Notes: generated by a model from the letters alone, not told the origin. Numbered from the stretch's first letter, positions 1-6,841 are shown. The stretch is 11,800 nucleotides of DNA from JBIKVP01 sp044356745 (GCA_044356745.1 JBIKVP010000062.1:1-11800); one strand, 5' to 3'. A program made the numbers and translations.

Positions 1-70
1 CCGTTGATCCGGTTCTAAAAGCGTACCCATACCAAATTGGAATCAAAACAACCTTAATAAAAAGATAACG

Positions 71-97
71 CCAACTCTTCACTCACGAGGGGTATAC
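71..97 (+). promoter_or_regulatory. Bipartite leader box, copy 1
   Basis: The sequence is CCAACTCTTCA, five bases, then GAGGGGTATAC. The same two 11-nt blocks with the same 5-nt gap recur on the minus strand at 11687-11713, 22 of 27 bases being identical and all differences falling in the gap. Here the second block supplies the likely ribosome binding site (GAGGGG, 87-92) of the small membrane-protein gene. The CTC at 75-77 can pair with the GAG at 87-89, so a weak hairpin could cover that site. The role as a regulatory leader is inference. Confidence 0.45.
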
Positions 98-99
98 TT

Positions 100-243
100 A
101 TTATTTTATTGATAATTTTCTTGGTCGGTGGATTTAGTGGACGCTTTGGAGGTTACGGTTATGGCTTTGGTCATACGGGCGTTGGTGCATTAGGAACCAT
201 CCTGATTATCATTGTTGTATTGATGCTGTTAGGCCGCATTTAA
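100..243 (+). CDS. Small glycine-rich membrane protein (DUF3309-like)
   Basis: This short reading frame encodes about 44-47 residues: a hydrophobic start (ILLIIFLVGG), a glycine/aromatic loop (GGFSGRFGGYGYGFGHTG), a second hydrophobic stretch (GTILIIIVVLMLLG) and the ending GRI. That two-helix layout with a G/Y-rich loop and a terminal LLGRI resembles the tiny DUF3309-type membrane proteins of alphaproteobacteria; the family call is from memory. The frame is open from the TAA at 58-60 and contains no ATG before residue 42. The GAGGGG site at 87-92 is best spaced for an ATT start at 100 or 103; TTG at 109 is the first conventional alternative but lies 16 nt away and would shorten the first membrane segment. 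Function is unknown. Confidence 0.55.
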   Translation: MILLIIFLVGGFSGRFGGYGYGFGHTGVGALGTILIIIVVLMLLGRI

Positions 244-268
244 TTGCTCCAATGCACATTTCAATCAA

Positions 269-295
269 AAGGCGCACGTTTACTACGCTTTTTTT
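269..295 (+). terminator. Possible intrinsic terminator after small membrane gene
   Basis: Twenty-five bases after the stop of the small membrane-protein gene, AAGGCG can pair with CGCTT (one bulged G), with an 11-nt loop, followed by a run of T residues. The stem is short, so the call is tentative. Confidence 0.3.
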
Positions 296-470
296 GTGCC
301 TATTTACTGGATTCAGGTGCATTATAAACTGAGAAAAAGCTTTAATCATTGCCTTTAAATCAAAACTGCGAACGCAGATGACGGATCAAAAGGTTTCATC
401 AGCTCTTCGCCGCCGCTAATATTTTCCCAAAAAAAGTTATCCCCGCTGTTTTAGGCACTGTTATTCTAAT

Positions 471-490
471 GGTGACATGGCCATGTCACC
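471..490. repeat. Perfect 20-bp palindrome
   Basis: GGTGACATGG is followed immediately by its exact reverse complement CCATGTCACC, with no spacer. There is no T-run after it on either strand, so it does not look like an intrinsic terminator. A dimeric regulator site or a cruciform/replication-type site is possible. A weaker AATGC...GCATT inverted repeat follows at 501-519. No adjacent gene makes the target obvious. Confidence 0.6.
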
Positions 491-767
491 CTTCGTGATG
501 AATGCACTGACAACGCATTGATGATGACCCTTGAAGGCAGGGATGGGGAGAAAAAAGCCAATAAGAAGAGTAACAATCAAGCCGCGGCGAAAAGATGTTG
601 TAAACCTTTTCGCAAAGCTCTGGGAGGCGTCAGATAATCCCTTGAAAAAGGATCATCAAGCGCTCTTCCAGAGACTTGTGAGAGGAAAAAAGAGGAAAAT
701 AGAGGTAAAAGAAGAGGAAAAAATGACTTATGAGGGGTGAGGAGCCAAAAGCCCAATAAAAAATCCT

Positions 768-844
768 CTATTTTAAATAGCGGATATATGTTCCCGAGAA
801 ACATATATGTTTTTAAACACTTAAAACGTTCATGAAAACGTTTT
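768..844. repeat. Cluster of three palindromes
   Basis: Three inverted repeats stand in 77 nt: CTATTT-T-AAATAG (768-780), ATATATGTT-7 nt-AACATATAT (784-808) and AAAACGTT-6 nt-AACGTTTT (823-844). All arms match perfectly. They lie just beyond the 3' end of the minus-strand IalB-family gene, so at least the nearest may act in ending or stabilising its transcript. Confidence 0.6.
823..844 (-). terminator. Candidate terminator of the IalB-family gene
   Basis: Read on the minus strand, 21 nt after the gene's stop, an 8-bp perfect stem AAAACGTT/AACGTTTT with a 6-nt loop ends in TTTT, part of which belongs to the stem. The stem is AT-rich, so strength is uncertain. Confidence 0.35.
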
Positions 845-864
845 GAGAATATTTTTAATTTATT

Positions 865-1449
865 TTATGGGCATTCTTTGCTGGCGCGATCCCATGACTT
901 TTTGAATCCAGTTAATATATATTTATCGGTAAGACTATTGCCGCGCCCTGATGTTGCCTTAACGCTTAGCGATGTTCCAGCTTCTAGAGCCTCAATAAAC
1001 TGCCCCTCTTCGGCGGGATTTTTGAGCCATGCTTTATCGCCCTTCGTGATCAGGGCATAAGCTTTATCATCAACCTTTGCTTCAGCCGCGACACCTTCTT
1101 TGGCGGGAAATCCAAGAACCCAACTCACTTCGCCGCGCACTTTGTCAGCTGGTCGCGATGATACAAATAAAAATCCAGGATCGCGATTGAGATTTTTTGG
1201 CAAGCGCTCTTTAGGTTGAGACATCGCATAACATACTTTGCGCACCCCTTGCGATGAAAAAGCCGTCCATGACCCGTTTGTTTCGAGTTGAAGTGCTTGC
1301 GTTGTTGCTGTCCCTGACTTGTTTTCAGCTGCTGGTTTAGGCTTGCTCTGAGCATAAGCTACACTAGAAAGCGCACAAAAAACCGCACCAGCGCACAGCA
1401 TATGAGAGATATGAAATAGCCCAGTCATCTTAAAACGATCATCCTTCAC
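865..1449 (-). CDS. IalB-family exported protein
   Basis: The 194-residue product matches the invasion-associated locus B family of alphaproteobacterial periplasmic proteins. It has an N-terminal signal peptide (hydrophobic core about residues 19-30, likely cut after SVAYA at residue 33), a conserved Cys in RKVCYAMSQP (C73), the FVSSRPADK and KGDKAWL segments, a TSGRGNSLTDKYILTGF segment and a second Cys three residues from the stop region (C193). The two Cys probably form a disulfide. Family members are found in Bartonella, where IalB was linked to erythrocyte invasion, but also in many free-living species, so virulence must not be assumed. I chose GTG at 1449 because AGGAG lies 7 nt upstream (1457-1461); the in-frame ATG at 1479 has no such site, and ATG at 1428 would shorten the n-region. 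The gene is divergent from the BcsS-like gene. Confidence 0.85.
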   Translation of the reverse strand: MKDDRFKMTGLFHISHMLCAGAVFCALSSVAYAQSKPKPAAENKSGTATTQALQLETNGSWTAFSSQGVRKVCYAMSQPKERLPKNLNRDPGFLFVSSRPADKVRGEVSWVLGFPAKEGVAAEAKVDDKAYALITKGDKAWLKNPAEEGQFIEALEAGTSLSVKATSGRGNSLTDKYILTGFKKSWDRASKECP

Positions 1450-1456
1450 GCAACAT

Positions 1457-1461
1457 CTCCT
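1457..1461 (-). promoter_or_regulatory. Ribosome binding site fixing the IalB-family start
   Basis: The minus strand reads AGGAG, then 7 nt, then GTG at 1449. This decides against the longer ATG start at 1479, which would place the site inside the gene. Confidence 0.6.
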
Positions 1462-1632
1462 GATAAGACTTCGACTCATTACTTAGTATCCATACTTCTT
1501 AGCCTCTTAAAAGGGGGCGATGCAATTTGATGACACACATTCTCAAAAAAGGATGGGGATAGACGCTTTACAATTCGGTTTTTTCGTCATTTAAATAGTT
1601 TTTTAAGTTCCTGTCCCAGAACGGGGCCTTTT

Positions 1633-2436
1633 ATGTTTCATCATTTCTTTTTTGTAAAATCCTTATCCATCATCGGATCAGCCCTGATTGTTTTATCAGT
1701 ATGCGCCAGCGGGCATAAGACATTGGCACAGGAAAAGCCTCACAGTGTTGTCTACGGGTCATTTGATCATGCCCGTGCGTCGTTTGTGACCGTGGGCTTT
1801 AAACGAAGTGTCATAACATCATTACATGAGAATGGCTTTTTTGTGGAAGGTCAGTTCGGCGGTGGTCTAGAGCGCAGCATTGATGTCAATGCGGTTCGCA
1901 TTCAGCAAGCACACATTTTTGATTTAAATGCACTTGAGACAACGATGAAAGGTCACGCCGCACTTGGATATCAATGGATGACGGGGCAAGGCGTTATCAG
2001 TGCTGGCTTGGGTGTAGAAGGTATCATTAAAAATGATGCTGCAACTCTTACGCAAACATCCTCTAACGACGTTAATCTTGGAGGCCGCGTTGATGTTGAT
2101 GTCTGGCATCATGTGACACCTCAAACGCTCATTCAATTTAATATGACAGGAAGCACGGCTCAACAAAGCGTGTGGTCACGTTTGCGGGGGGGATATGCTT
2201 TCTTTGAAGGTACGACAGGCTTTTTCAGCATGATGCGAAATGCTTATGTCGGCCCTGAAATGAGCATCTATCATGAATTTTCAACGCGCCGTGACTATGA
2301 GCAAATCCGTGTCGGCATCCATGCGACAAATATTACGATTGGCGCACGTCAAGCGAACATAAGCGCAGGCGTTTACCGCGATACGGACAAACGGCAAGGT
2401 GGATATGTCAATGTTGGCCTAGCACAAAAGTGGTGA
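1633..2436 (+). CDS. bcsS: BcsS-like outer-membrane protein
   Basis: The 267-residue protein has a signal peptide (hydrophobic core about 9-26, likely cut after KTLA, residue 32) followed by alternating polar/hydrophobic strands with many aromatic residues and a terminal W, as in a beta-barrel or outer-membrane-associated protein. The opening HSVVYGSFDHARASFVTVGF, the middle GHAALGYQW (107-115), DVDVWHHVTPQTLI (154-167), WSRLRGGYAFFEG (181-193), AYVGPEMSIYHE (204-215) and the closing YVNVGLAQKW fit the family named cellulose biosynthesis protein BcsS; this is recognition of pattern, not a search result. No bcsA, bcsB or other cellulose gene lies in the window, so a role in cellulose export is not supported by context. 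ATG at 1633 follows CGGGG by 6 nt. Confidence 0.7.
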   Translation: MFHHFFFVKSLSIIGSALIVLSVCASGHKTLAQEKPHSVVYGSFDHARASFVTVGFKRSVITSLHENGFFVEGQFGGGLERSIDVNAVRIQQAHIFDLNALETTMKGHAALGYQWMTGQGVISAGLGVEGIIKNDAATLTQTSSNDVNLGGRVDVDVWHHVTPQTLIQFNMTGSTAQQSVWSRLRGGYAFFEGTTGFFSMMRNAYVGPEMSIYHEFSTRRDYEQIRVGIHATNITIGARQANISAGVYRDTDKRQGGYVNVGLAQKW

Positions 2437-2498
2437 ATGATCTTGTTTGAGTTAGTTTCTATCATTTGCGTTGTGGGCATTCACTGCTAACTTGCGGT

Positions 2499-3353
2499 AT
2501 GAAATTTGCGATTCTCGGATTTGATCTTTATTTAGGCGTATTTGAAGCCTTTTTGGCAGCTGGTTGGACACCCGTTAAAGCTTTCGCATGGCCTGTTGAT
2601 GGTGTTGTTGATCGCAATAAAGGGTTTGAAGAGCTGGCACGCAGTCATAAAATTCCGATACAACTCTCACGCATTCACAACGATGATTACAAAGATTTGG
2701 CTAATCTTGGCTGTGAAGTGCTTATTTGCTCTGGCTATCCTTGGAAGATTGGCGATTGGAGCTATCGCCTCCCCTACGCCATTAATTTTCACCCTTCCCC
2801 GCTTCCTGAAGGTCGAGGCCCCTACCCTTTTGTGCGGGCAATTCTTGAAGGGCGTAAACAATGGGGCGCCACGTGTCATAAAATAGCACCAGAATTTGAT
2901 ACTGGCGATATTCTGGCACAGGATCTATTTCCGATAAGCGAAAATATCTGCCATGAGCAGATTATGCTTCAAACACAGATGAATACACGTAAGCTCGCGC
3001 AGCGCGTCGCGGGAGATTTTGTGAACATGTGGGAACGCGCCAAACCTCAACTGGATGGCACATATTGGAACCGATGGACGGATGACGAGCGCACCATCAA
3101 ATTCGAAGATGATGTCAACACGATTATGCGCACGGTTCGGGCCTTCGGAAAATTAGAGTGCATCGCTTATGTGCGCGGCATTAAAGCGTTTGTGCGTCAT
3201 GCTGTGGCGTGGGAGGAGTTTCATAACCATCCCCCCGGAACGCTTGTTCACAAGCATCATCGCATGATGATCATTGCCGCCAAAGACGGTTATGTTGGCC
3301 TTGTGCAATACAGTTATATTGATCCGCTATATATCAGTGAAATTGGGCGTTAA
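2499..3353 (+). CDS. Formyltransferase-fold protein (Fmt/ArnA-like)
   Basis: This 284-residue protein belongs to the folate-dependent formyltransferase superfamily. The N-terminal half carries the expected catalytic set: N96 and H98 in AINFHPSPLPEGRGPYP and D134 in FDTGDIL, equivalent to the Asn-His-Asp triad of GART and methionyl-tRNA formyltransferase. The C-terminal part (about 195-275) ends in a GTLVHKHHRMMIIAAKDGYV segment like the OB-fold tail of Fmt enzymes. Overall wording differs from housekeeping Fmt, which is usually beside def, and no def or sugar-nucleotide gene is near. It could formylate an amino sugar or another amine with 10-formyltetrahydrofolate; the substrate is not visible. 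ATG at 2499 starts the Rossmann strand MKFAILGFD; an upstream in-frame TTG (2466) adds 11 residues without homology. No strong ribosome site is seen. Confidence 0.72.
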   Translation: MKFAILGFDLYLGVFEAFLAAGWTPVKAFAWPVDGVVDRNKGFEELARSHKIPIQLSRIHNDDYKDLANLGCEVLICSGYPWKIGDWSYRLPYAINFHPSPLPEGRGPYPFVRAILEGRKQWGATCHKIAPEFDTGDILAQDLFPISENICHEQIMLQTQMNTRKLAQRVAGDFVNMWERAKPQLDGTYWNRWTDDERTIKFEDDVNTIMRTVRAFGKLECIAYVRGIKAFVRHAVAWEEFHNHPPGTLVHKHHRMMIIAAKDGYVGLVQYSYIDPLYISEIGR

Positions 3354-3519
3354 AGATCAATCTGCGCTCTCAACATGCCTGCCCCTCGTCGAGCACATAA
3401 CACACGTTAAGAGTGTAAATAGTCTTGTTGTTGACTCCAGAATTTAAATCAAATTTTCATTTTAGTTGATTGATCGTGGAAAGATATGTTGCCCTTTATT
3501 AAGAGTGGTTGACGCTAAA

Positions 3520-3549
3520 TTTACTCTTTTTCTTGTAATACTTTATAAT
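3520..3549 (+). promoter_or_regulatory. Candidate sigma-70 promoter for the TackOD1 gene
   Basis: TTTACT (3520-3525), an 18-nt spacer and a perfect TATAAT (3544-3549) lie in the AT-rich gap, giving a leader of about 95 nt. Other -35-like hexamers (TTGACG at 3509, TTGACA at 3559) are nearby but have poorer partners. The rest of the 3354-3652 gap shows no gene. Confidence 0.45.
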
Positions 3550-3652
3550 AAGGCCTATTTGACATTTTTGTGACCTTAGTCGCTAAATTTTTAAGTCTCA
3601 TTAAGGGGTAATTTGCTTAAAGAGGTCATTAAAACAAAACGGGGATTCTTGA

Positions 3653-5512
3653 ATGTCGCCAATAGGCATCAGTGCGATCAGTGCATCAACGATGACACGC
3701 GTTATGGTTGTGGCGCCGCGCTCCAGCGTGATCACTGGTCTAGTTAGTGAGATTGCGCGACGTGATGCTGCCTGCGTTGTCATACACGATGCAAACGATG
3801 CCTATGCTCAATCAAGAAAATCACCGTTCCAACTTATTCTAGTTTATGCTCGTGAAGGCGTTGCGGAAACTTTGCTTCTTTTGCAATTGCTTAAGACCCA
3901 TGCGCAAGGTCAGCCCCGTGTTGTATTGTTGGTGCATCCTGATCATGCTTATTCATATGCACTTGCCGCAAGTCCCGCTGATGCCATGTTTTCTTCGCTT
4001 ATGTCACCGTCTCGCATTTTAGATGTTGCAGGTATTTTTGCAACTTCAAGTCGTGGATTTGCGCCTGTTCTCAACCCTGCTCCAGAGCTTGAAGTGCAGC
4101 CTATCAAGCTACTTATCTTGCCCCAACCGCTGCATGTACGCCAGCTGCCGACAAACACGGTACTTGTGCGTTGTGAAAGTGAGATACCCGATGCCGTCAT
4201 TATCACGCGGGCGGATGGGTTTGATCTCATGCGTCAAATTCTTGCGCCCGCTGTTGTCGCAGTTGTTCCAATAATTGATTTAACGCATACATTAAAAGAT
4301 CGGAGTGACGTCAGCGCACCCTATAGTCGTTTTGGAATTGAAAAAGCACTTGAAGAGATTGCGCCGCTCATCGCCACCGCTAAAAATCTTCCTGATGATT
4401 ACTTTAAAACAATCAATCAATCTTGGATGCTTCTTGCACACATGGCCGTGAGACAATGCGCTCTTATGCCAGTTCGCGATGTGAATGTGCCTACACTTTA
4501 TCGCTATAGTCAGGAAACGCTTTTCTCATCTTTATCTGAAATTGCTGAGTCGCTGATTGAAGACGGTTTGCTCACAAAAGCATTACTCGACCGCGTGCAA
4601 TGCTGCCCTGAATGTCATTCAGCGCGCGTTCAAGTACGCGAAGAATGCGCCGCATGTCGCTCAATCAACATCAGCGATACACCACTCATCCATCATTTTG
4701 CCTGTGGTTATCATGGTACGCAAAATGATTTTACCAAACAATCACCGACTGAAAATCTGGGAAGCATATATAAAGACAAACAGTCGGGATTGCTTCGCGT
4801 GTCACAGTTGCACCGCCCCAAATGCGCTCAAGAGTTGACGCAGTACGGCGGGGATTATGACACATCGGGTCAATTAATTGTCTACGAAGATTGTGGGCAT
4901 GAAATGGGGGAATCAGCAGTTGGTTTTATGTGTATGGATTGTCATGCACACACGACGGCTGAAAAAATGCAGGTGAACAACGTGTATCAGTATTCTTTAA
5001 CATCAATCGGTCAACAGGCTGCTTTCAAAGCGACAGCAGATTATTTCAAAGATAATGTGTCTCACGATATAAGAACAGAGACTAATACACCCGCATCACA
5101 AGATATCAGAGGGCTTCATCGCCGCGTGTCTCAATTTGCGCGTGAACAAAAAGCGCGTGAGCAAGATTATGCGGTTCTGATGATACGCCTTGATGTTGCA
5201 GGAAAAGTGCGGCGTGATTCAGGTGATATGCTCTGGCGTGAGTCAGTCGCTTTATTTGGGCGGTTGTTACGTGAACGATTTACATCGCAGATTGACATTA
5301 TTCAGCGCCATGATGTGTTTCTGGTGTTACTTGATCAAGAACAATTCGCACACATTAAAGAAACTCAAGCGGATTTAAAGCAGAGCTTGGAAAAGCCCAT
5401 ACGCATTGATCTTAAAGTTGAATATGTTTTCTTGGGGGCTGGCCATTCTCATCATCCCTTGTCCCATTCGCCGCAACCTGCGCCTGATGATAAACGCACT
5501 GATCTTGATTAA
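3653..5512 (+). CDS. TackOD1-domain regulator with degenerate GGDEF
   Basis: The 619-residue cytoplasmic protein looks like a multi-domain regulator. Residues about 15-130 resemble a degenerate receiver-like alpha/beta domain; about 150-245 form a second alpha/beta region. Residues about 310-435 are Cys-rich: C318/C321 and C332/C335, HHFACGYHG (C351), C391 with TQYGGDYDTSG, C414 with GHEM, and C427/C430. This fits the TackOD1 (thaumarchaeal output domain 1) zinc-binding domain. The C-terminal 500-595 region resembles a GGDEF domain, with RHDVFLVLL (552-560) where active enzymes read GGDEF, so cyclase activity is unlikely. Two expected Cys look replaced (R388, Y411). ATG at 3653 has GGGG eight or so bases upstream; ATG at 3692 is less likely. 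The cdd gene begins 17 nt after its stop, so co-transcription is probable. Ligand and output are unknown. Confidence 0.75.
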   Translation: MSPIGISAISASTMTRVMVVAPRSSVITGLVSEIARRDAACVVIHDANDAYAQSRKSPFQLILVYAREGVAETLLLLQLLKTHAQGQPRVVLLVHPDHAYSYALAASPADAMFSSLMSPSRILDVAGIFATSSRGFAPVLNPAPELEVQPIKLLILPQPLHVRQLPTNTVLVRCESEIPDAVIITRADGFDLMRQILAPAVVAVVPIIDLTHTLKDRSDVSAPYSRFGIEKALEEIAPLIATAKNLPDDYFKTINQSWMLLAHMAVRQCALMPVRDVNVPTLYRYSQETLFSSLSEIAESLIEDGLLTKALLDRVQCCPECHSARVQVREECAACRSINISDTPLIHHFACGYHGTQNDFTKQSPTENLGSIYKDKQSGLLRVSQLHRPKCAQELTQYGGDYDTSGQLIVYEDCGHEMGESAVGFMCMDCHAHTTAEKMQVNNVYQYSLTSIGQQAAFKATADYFKDNVSHDIRTETNTPASQDIRGLHRRVSQFAREQKAREQDYAVLMIRLDVAGKVRRDSGDMLWRESVALFGRLLRERFTSQIDIIQRHDVFLVLLDQEQFAHIKETQADLKQSLEKPIRIDLKVEYVFLGAGHSHHPLSHSPQPAPDDKRTDLD

Positions 5513-5529
5513 TAGGTTCAGCCTAAAAC

Positions 5530-5967
5530 ATGGCTCATGCAGATGATGATATGGATCTAATCTTGCTTACACATGCAAGGAAGGCGCAAGCCAATGCTTA
5601 TGCGCCTTATTCACTTTTTCACGTTGGCGCCGCAATTCTCACCGTTGACGGCCACATTTCAAGTGGTTGCAATGTTGAAAACGCTGCATACCCTTCCGGC
5701 ACATGCGCTGAAGAAAACGCTATCGGTGCGATGATCGCAGCAGGGCAGCGCGATATCGCAACCATCCTTGTTGTTGGATCGCACAAGCAAGGCCTCGTGC
5801 CATGCGGCGCGTGCCGTCAACGCATTGCTGAATTTGGCAAACCTGATACACGCATCTTGTGTGCAGGTTCGAACGGTATTACGCACCAATTCACGTTGGA
5901 ACAACTCTTGCCATTTGCTTTCGGACGCGACACGCTCGAAGCATCACAGGATGACACTCATGGCTGA
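5530..5967 (+). CDS. cdd: Cytidine deaminase
   Basis: The 145-residue protein is the size of small tetrameric cytidine deaminases, which convert cytidine and deoxycytidine to uridine and deoxyuridine. The AYAPYSLFHVGAA segment (23-35), N48 and E50 in CNVENAAYPSG, the CAE motif (C59, E61; E61 is the proton shuttle) and PCGAC (C92, C95) give the complete zinc and substrate set. Most family members read CAER after the zinc Cys; here it is CAEE, so the arginine thought to offset thiolate charge is absent. ATG at 5530 has no clear ribosome site; ATG at 5551 would also keep the whole fold. It opens the nucleoside salvage run and overlaps punA by 8 nt. Confidence 0.93.
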   Translation: MAHADDDMDLILLTHARKAQANAYAPYSLFHVGAAILTVDGHISSGCNVENAAYPSGTCAEENAIGAMIAAGQRDIATILVVGSHKQGLVPCGACRQRIAEFGKPDTRILCAGSNGITHQFTLEQLLPFAFGRDTLEASQDDTHG

Positions 5968-6841
5968 TTCGAAAACAACTCGCGCTTCAAAGCACACACC
6001 CCCTGATAAAACCATGTCCGATAAAAACGAGTTGCTCATTGATAAAGCCGCAAAAGCGCTTATCGATAAAGGTTTTGGCGGTCCTTATGTTTTAGCAATG
6101 GTTCTTGGAACGGGTCTCGGTAAACTCACCGATGACCTGACAGACGTCAAAACTTTACTTTATAGCGATATTCCCGGTTTTCCAGACGCTAAAGTCTCAG
6201 GCCATAACGGACACCTTGTCGCTGGTAAACTAGAAGGGAAGCCCGTGCTTATTTTGCAAGGGCGCTCTCATTATTATGAAACGGGTCAGGTTGATGCCAT
6301 GCGCATTCCTATCGGAGTGCTGGCTCGCATTGGCTCCCCGCCACTCTTACTCACGAATGCGGCTGGATCGGCACGCGCAGATATTCGCCCTGGCAGTCTT
6401 GTGCTCTTGCGTGATCATATTAATTTCACAGGTCTAAATCCGTTGATCGGTGAATCAGGGGATGAGCGTTTTGTGCCAATGAATGCCGCTTATGATACCT
6501 CACTTGGCTGGCGCTTAAAACAGGCTGGTCAAGCAACAGGTATTGCGCTTCACGATGGTGTATATATGTGGTTTGCAGGGCCTAGCTTTGAAACACCTGC
6601 TGAAATTCGCATGGCACGAACCTTAGGCGCTGACATTGTTGGCATGTCAACAGTTCCCGAAGTTATTTTAGCGCGTCGTTATGGTTTGCGCGTTGGAGCT
6701 ATATCGGTTGTCACTAATCTTGCCGCCGGCGTTGAAGGCTCAAGACCAAGCCATACAGACACGCGCGATACAGCGACAACCGCTTCAGCAGCCCTACGCC
6801 GTATTGTACGCCACTTTGCAGCGAGCCTTGACCATGCCTGA
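5960..6841 (+). CDS. punA: Purine nucleoside phosphorylase
   Basis: The 293-residue product belongs to the trimeric PNP family (inosine/guanosine phosphorylases), which split purine nucleosides with phosphate to base and (deoxy)ribose 1-phosphate. Visible signatures are LGTGLGKL (49-56, the phosphate loop, Thr instead of the usual Ser), GHNGHLVAG, GRSHYYETG (R102, H104), LTNAAGS (131-137), GPSFETPAE (E212, base recognition), GMSTVPEV (S230) and VVTNLAAG (N255). ATG at 5960 is supported by AGGA 8 nt upstream and by the overlap with cdd. The first 20 residues are polar and atypical, and ATG at 6014 would give a 275-residue protein closer to the family's usual start. Its stop overlaps deoC by 8 nt. 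Guanosine versus xanthosine preference cannot be read. Confidence 0.9.
   Translation: MADSKTTRASKHTPPDKTMSDKNELLIDKAAKALIDKGFGGPYVLAMVLGTGLGKLTDDLTDVKTLLYSDIPGFPDAKVSGHNGHLVAGKLEGKPVLILQGRSHYYETGQVDAMRIPIGVLARIGSPPLLLTNAAGSARADIRPGSLVLLRDHINFTGLNPLIGESGDERFVPMNAAYDTSLGWRLKQAGQATGIALHDGVYMWFAGPSFETPAEIRMARTLGADIVGMSTVPEVILARRYGLRVGAISVVTNLAAGVEGSRPSHTDTRDTATTASAALRRIVRHFAASLDHA

Larger units (their letters stand above)
244..864. other. Mostly non-coding interval with palindromes
   Basis: No convincing gene lies here. The only sizeable frame (TTG at 531 or ATG at 543, to 740, plus strand) would give a 65-69 residue, strongly basic peptide (starting MGRKKPIRR) from a purine-rich stretch. It has a weak AAGG site before the ATG and no recognisable family, so it is not annotated as a gene. 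The interval also contains a possible terminator, one perfect 20-bp palindrome and a cluster of three AT-rich palindromes, listed separately. Its length and structure suggest regulatory or RNA content, or decayed sequence. Confidence 0.6.

Noticed and set aside
21..70. EcfG-type general stress promoter before the small membrane-protein gene
   Set aside because: GGAATC is present at about 40 but no CGTT-like -10 block stands at 16-17 nt spacing.
577..804. Minus-strand 75-residue frame with a hydrophobic middle
   Set aside because: It runs opposite a purine-rich stretch, which gives Leu/Phe/Ser-rich complements automatically; there is no ribosome site or family resemblance.
5768..5959. N-terminal extension of the purine nucleoside phosphorylase
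   Set aside because: It lies entirely inside cdd in another frame and begins with a TTG-type start; the extra residues are basic and low in meaning.
6681..6833. N-terminal extension of deoC
   Set aside because: It overlaps the end of punA in another frame and has no aldolase similarity; ATG 6834 gives a normal length and puts the Schiff-base lysine at 167.
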